NCBI GenBank assembly: GCA_031290625.1
Contig: JAITND010000007.1
Location: forward strand, 1-44,911
Length of the DNA: 44,911 nucleotides
Direction: 5' to 3'
From: Endomicrobium sp.
GTDB taxonomy: Bacteria > Elusimicrobiota > Endomicrobiia > Endomicrobiales > Endomicrobiaceae
In this document: positions 42,289 through 44,911 of the stretch, in pieces
Layout of the letters: every line of letters starts with the position of its first letter
Position numbering within the stretch: position 1 is the first letter of the stretch
Position numbers and translations under genes: made by a program
Notes under the pieces: generated by a model
What the model was told of the DNA's origin: nothing
The model's database searches: none
What the model saw: only the letters and a program-made list of their open reading frames with translations

Positions 42289-43005
42289 ATAACGTCTTCT
42301 TTAATATTTATCAAAAATTTCTTCGCCCCTTTCGTTCCTATGATTGTACTTAAAAAACAGCCTCGCCGATATATTTAACTGGCCGCGCTCATCCACTGAT
42401 ATATAAGTTTGCATTCTTGAATCAGCGAGATCTCTCGCGTATGTCTATCGTGAGCGTGATTAAAGTGTGTCACATACTCCACGAATGGTGCTAGTACGTT
42501 AGCCTCTCTTTGCTCCTTTTCGCTATAGGAAGCTCTGCATCCCGCGCTTCCCCTTCGCCTCATTAAGCCTTAAAAAACGGACAGCCGCCTCGTAGGCGAG
42601 CGTCGGTTCTTGCGGATGTATCCTCAGGCTGAAATACAGCCCGCTTACTCCACAGCGACTCTCGGTCTTCTTGGGATAGATCGCATTCTTGTATAGAATC
42701 TGCTCTCTACTTCGCGGATTTGTTCTTCATCATATCTATGAGCGCGTAGAATTTGACGGAGTTTTGCAGGTGAAATTGTCCCAGCTTACAAATACTTTCT
42801 CTATCTACTGCGCTTTCAAAGAACATTTTTCAGTATGCTAAGAAATAATTTCGAAATTTTATATAACTTGTTAAAATAGTATACCCTTGGCTTTGTTTTT
42901 AAAGTTTGAGAACTTTTATATAATGCTATTGAGGAAGAATTTAAGAGTAAGGCGGACTTCTACATGAAACAATGTTTGACTATAGCTTGCAAAATAGTAT
43001 AATCT

Positions 43006-43021
43006 TGTTTCACGTGAAACA
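43006..43021. promoter_or_regulatory. parS site
   Basis: TGTTTCACGTGAAACA, perfect palindrome. Confidence 0.95.
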
Positions 43022-43123
43022 CTTCATGCGACATAGTTACAAACGGAGCGTTAAATGCAATAGATGACGTTATATCTGGAATATTTACTTCATGCGACAT
43101 AGTTACAAACGGAGCGTTAAATG
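43021..43123 (+). repeat. 37-bp direct repeat (43021-43057 and 43087-43123) duplicating the parA leader/start codon
   Basis: acttcatgcgacatagttacaaacggagcgttaaatg present twice, 66 bp apart; second copy ends in the parA ATG. Confidence 0.97.
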
Positions 43124-43891
43124 AGCAAAGTAATTGCGATAGCCAATCAAAAGGGCGGTGTCGGCAAGACTACGACGGCAATCAATCTAGCGGCTAGTCT
43201 GGCCAGCCTAGGGCAAGAATGTTTGTTAATTGACATGGACCCGCAGGGCAACGCTACAAGCGGATTGGGCGTAAATAAAAATACTTTGGAAAAAACTTTA
43301 TACGATGTCTTAATTGACGAAGTTCTTCTTGAGGACGTTCTTCAAGACACGGCGATAGATTGGCTTGACGTCGCACCTTCAAATACCAATCTTAGCGGAG
43401 CAGAAATAGAGTTAGTTACCATGGAAAGTAGAGATAAAAGGCTAAGAATGGCTTTGGATAAATTCCAAAAAATATATAAATATATAATTATAGACTGTCC
43501 TCCATCTCTAGGGCTGCTTACCATAAACTCTCTTGTCGCTGCTGGTACTGTTTTAATCCCCATGCAGTGTGAATTTTTTGCCCTTGAAGGACTTGGGCAG
43601 CTTTCAAAAACTATTTTTGCTTTGATGCAGGAGTATAAGTTGGATTTGGAAGGCGTTTTGTTTACCATGTTTGACTCAAGGACTAATCTTGCGGCGCAAG
43701 TAGTTGAAGAAGTAAAGAAGTTTTTTAACGATAAAATCTACGATACAAGAATCCCAAGAACAATAAAACTTGCCGAAGCGCCAAGTTTTGGCAAGCCCGC
43801 CATATTGTACGACCCAAACGGCAAAGGCGCTCAGACATACTTAGATTTAGCAAAAGAGTTTCTTTCAAAACAAAAAGGTAAGGATAAGTAA
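43121..43891 (+). CDS. parA: Chromosome partitioning ATPase ParA/Soj
   Basis: MSKVIAIANQKGGVGKTTTAINLAASLASLGQECLLIDMDPQGNATSGLG. Confidence 0.97.
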   Translation: MSKVIAIANQKGGVGKTTTAINLAASLASLGQECLLIDMDPQGNATSGLGVNKNTLEKTLYDVLIDEVLLEDVLQDTAIDWLDVAPSNTNLSGAEIELVTMESRDKRLRMALDKFQKIYKYIIIDCPPSLGLLTINSLVAAGTVLIPMQCEFFALEGLGQLSKTIFALMQEYKLDLEGVLFTMFDSRTNLAAQVVEEVKKFFNDKIYDTRIPRTIKLAEAPSFGKPAILYDPNGKGAQTYLDLAKEFLSKQKGKDK

Positions 43892-43907
43892 AGTTTCACG
43901 TGAAACA
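43892..43907. promoter_or_regulatory. parS site (one mismatch)
   Basis: AGTTTCACGTGAAACA between parA and parB. Confidence 0.85.
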
Positions 43908-43937
43908 ATCATTTATAGAAAAACAGAGGAATGTAAT

Positions 43938-44792
43938 ATGCAAAAAAAAGCGTTAGGCAGAGGTCTTGAATCCTTAATTCCGTCAATAAACAAATCTCAA
44001 AGGGGAGAATCTGTTATAACAATACCATTAAGTAAAATCAAGCCCAACAGATTTCAGCCTAGAAAGAAATTTAATGAAGAAAAACTTAAAGATCTTGCAG
44101 ATTCAATAAAAAAGCATGGTCTTGCGCAGCCTATTTTAGTTACCGAGTCTGTACTTCCCGGAGAGTACGAAATTATCGCGGGGGAAAGAAGATTCAGAGC
44201 TTCAAAACTTGCCGGAAAGAAAGATATAAAAGCAATAGTCAAGCAGTCTGCCGACGACAAGCAACGTTTTGGCTTAGCCTTGATTGAAAATATTCAAAGA
44301 GAAAATTTAGATCCTATAGAAGAAGCAAAAGCATTTAAAAGGCTTATAGAAGAGTTTGAGCATACTCACGAGCAAATAGCGGAAGTTATAGGCAGAGAAA
44401 GGTCTGTAGTGTCAAATACTTTAAGGCTACTGTCGCTTCCTGAAGACGTACAGTCTTTGATTTCTGAAGAAAGAATCTCTTCAGGACATGGCAAAATGCT
44501 TGCAGGAATAGAAAGCAAAGAAGAGATAATCCGCATAGTAAACCGTATATTAAACGAGAATCTTTCTGTAAGAACTGTTGAAAAGTTGGTTTTTGAACTA
44601 AAGCCTGAGAAAAAGGCTGCTAAACAAAAGAAACAAGAAGTAGAGCTTGCGCAGTTAAAAGAAGAACTTCAAAGAAAATTCGGCGCTAAAGTAAATATCG
44701 CAGGCAACAGCAAGAAAGGCAAAATAGAAATTCATTATTCTTCTTTGGCAGACCTTGAAAGGATAATCAACGAACTAAAAATTGTTTTTTAG
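43938..44792 (+). CDS. parB: Chromosome partitioning protein ParB/Spo0J
   Basis: KALGRGLESLIP, IKPNRFQPRKKFNEEKLKDLADSIKKHGLAQPILV, YEIIAGERRFRASKLAG, ALIENIQRENLDPIEEAKAFKRL. Confidence 0.97.
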   Translation: MQKKALGRGLESLIPSINKSQRGESVITIPLSKIKPNRFQPRKKFNEEKLKDLADSIKKHGLAQPILVTESVLPGEYEIIAGERRFRASKLAGKKDIKAIVKQSADDKQRFGLALIENIQRENLDPIEEAKAFKRLIEEFEHTHEQIAEVIGRERSVVSNTLRLLSLPEDVQSLISEERISSGHGKMLAGIESKEEIIRIVNRILNENLSVRTVEKLVFELKPEKKAAKQKKQEVELAQLKEELQRKFGAKVNIAGNSKKGKIEIHYSSLADLERIINELKIVF

Positions 44793-44865
44793 GAATCGCA
44801 TATCTATCCAACGACAATCCTAATTGTGTTAACGCAAAAAATTGGCCTTGTGAGGCTCCAGGTAC

Positions 44866-44911
44866 ATGGCGGGGGGGGAGGGCGGCCGAGGCGGCGGGGC
44901 GGAGGGGGCGG
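44866..44911. other. Probable sequencing/assembly artefact (poly-G-rich end)
   Basis: atggcggggggggagggcggccgaggcggcggggcggagggggcgg: G/C-only in an AT-rich genome, exactly at the sequence end. Confidence 0.75.

Overview
AT-rich bacterial window that reads as a replication-origin-proximal segment of a host-associated Elusimicrobiota/Endomicrobium-like genome under reductive decay. The taxon is inferred from gene content and style and was not tested. Core genes: dnaN, a DUF721/DciA-like gene, gyrB and gyrA on the left; lysS, lolC/E-lolD, an ilvE-like aminotransferase, a TamB-like giant ORF and a BtuFCD-type ABC importer in the middle; parA-parB with three parS sites on the right. Accessory content: four tandem APC amino-acid permeases plus a fifth decayed copy, and a compact Tad pilus/secretion cluster (TadE, Flp pilin, CpaB, TadZ-TadA fusion, TadB, TadC) with no secretin or prepilin peptidase in view. 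Decayed genes: Fic, RhuM, mscL, a sugar MFS transporter, a C5-cytosine methyltransferase start and a possible transposase start. The most interesting object is an intact ClpX-derived AAA+ protein at 36991-38259. It has an N-terminal membrane hairpin in place of the zinc-binding domain. It keeps the Walker A/B, arginine-finger and sensor-2 motifs, but lacks recognisable GYVG pore-1, RKH and IGF (ClpP-docking) loops. Other points worth following: a C14 homopolymer upstream of a membrane-protein gene, a cluster of tiny ORFs and GC hairpins beside a parS site, and a duplicated parA translation-start region. The last ~45 bp look like a poly-G sequencing artefact. All family calls come from reading motifs by eye; no database search was run.
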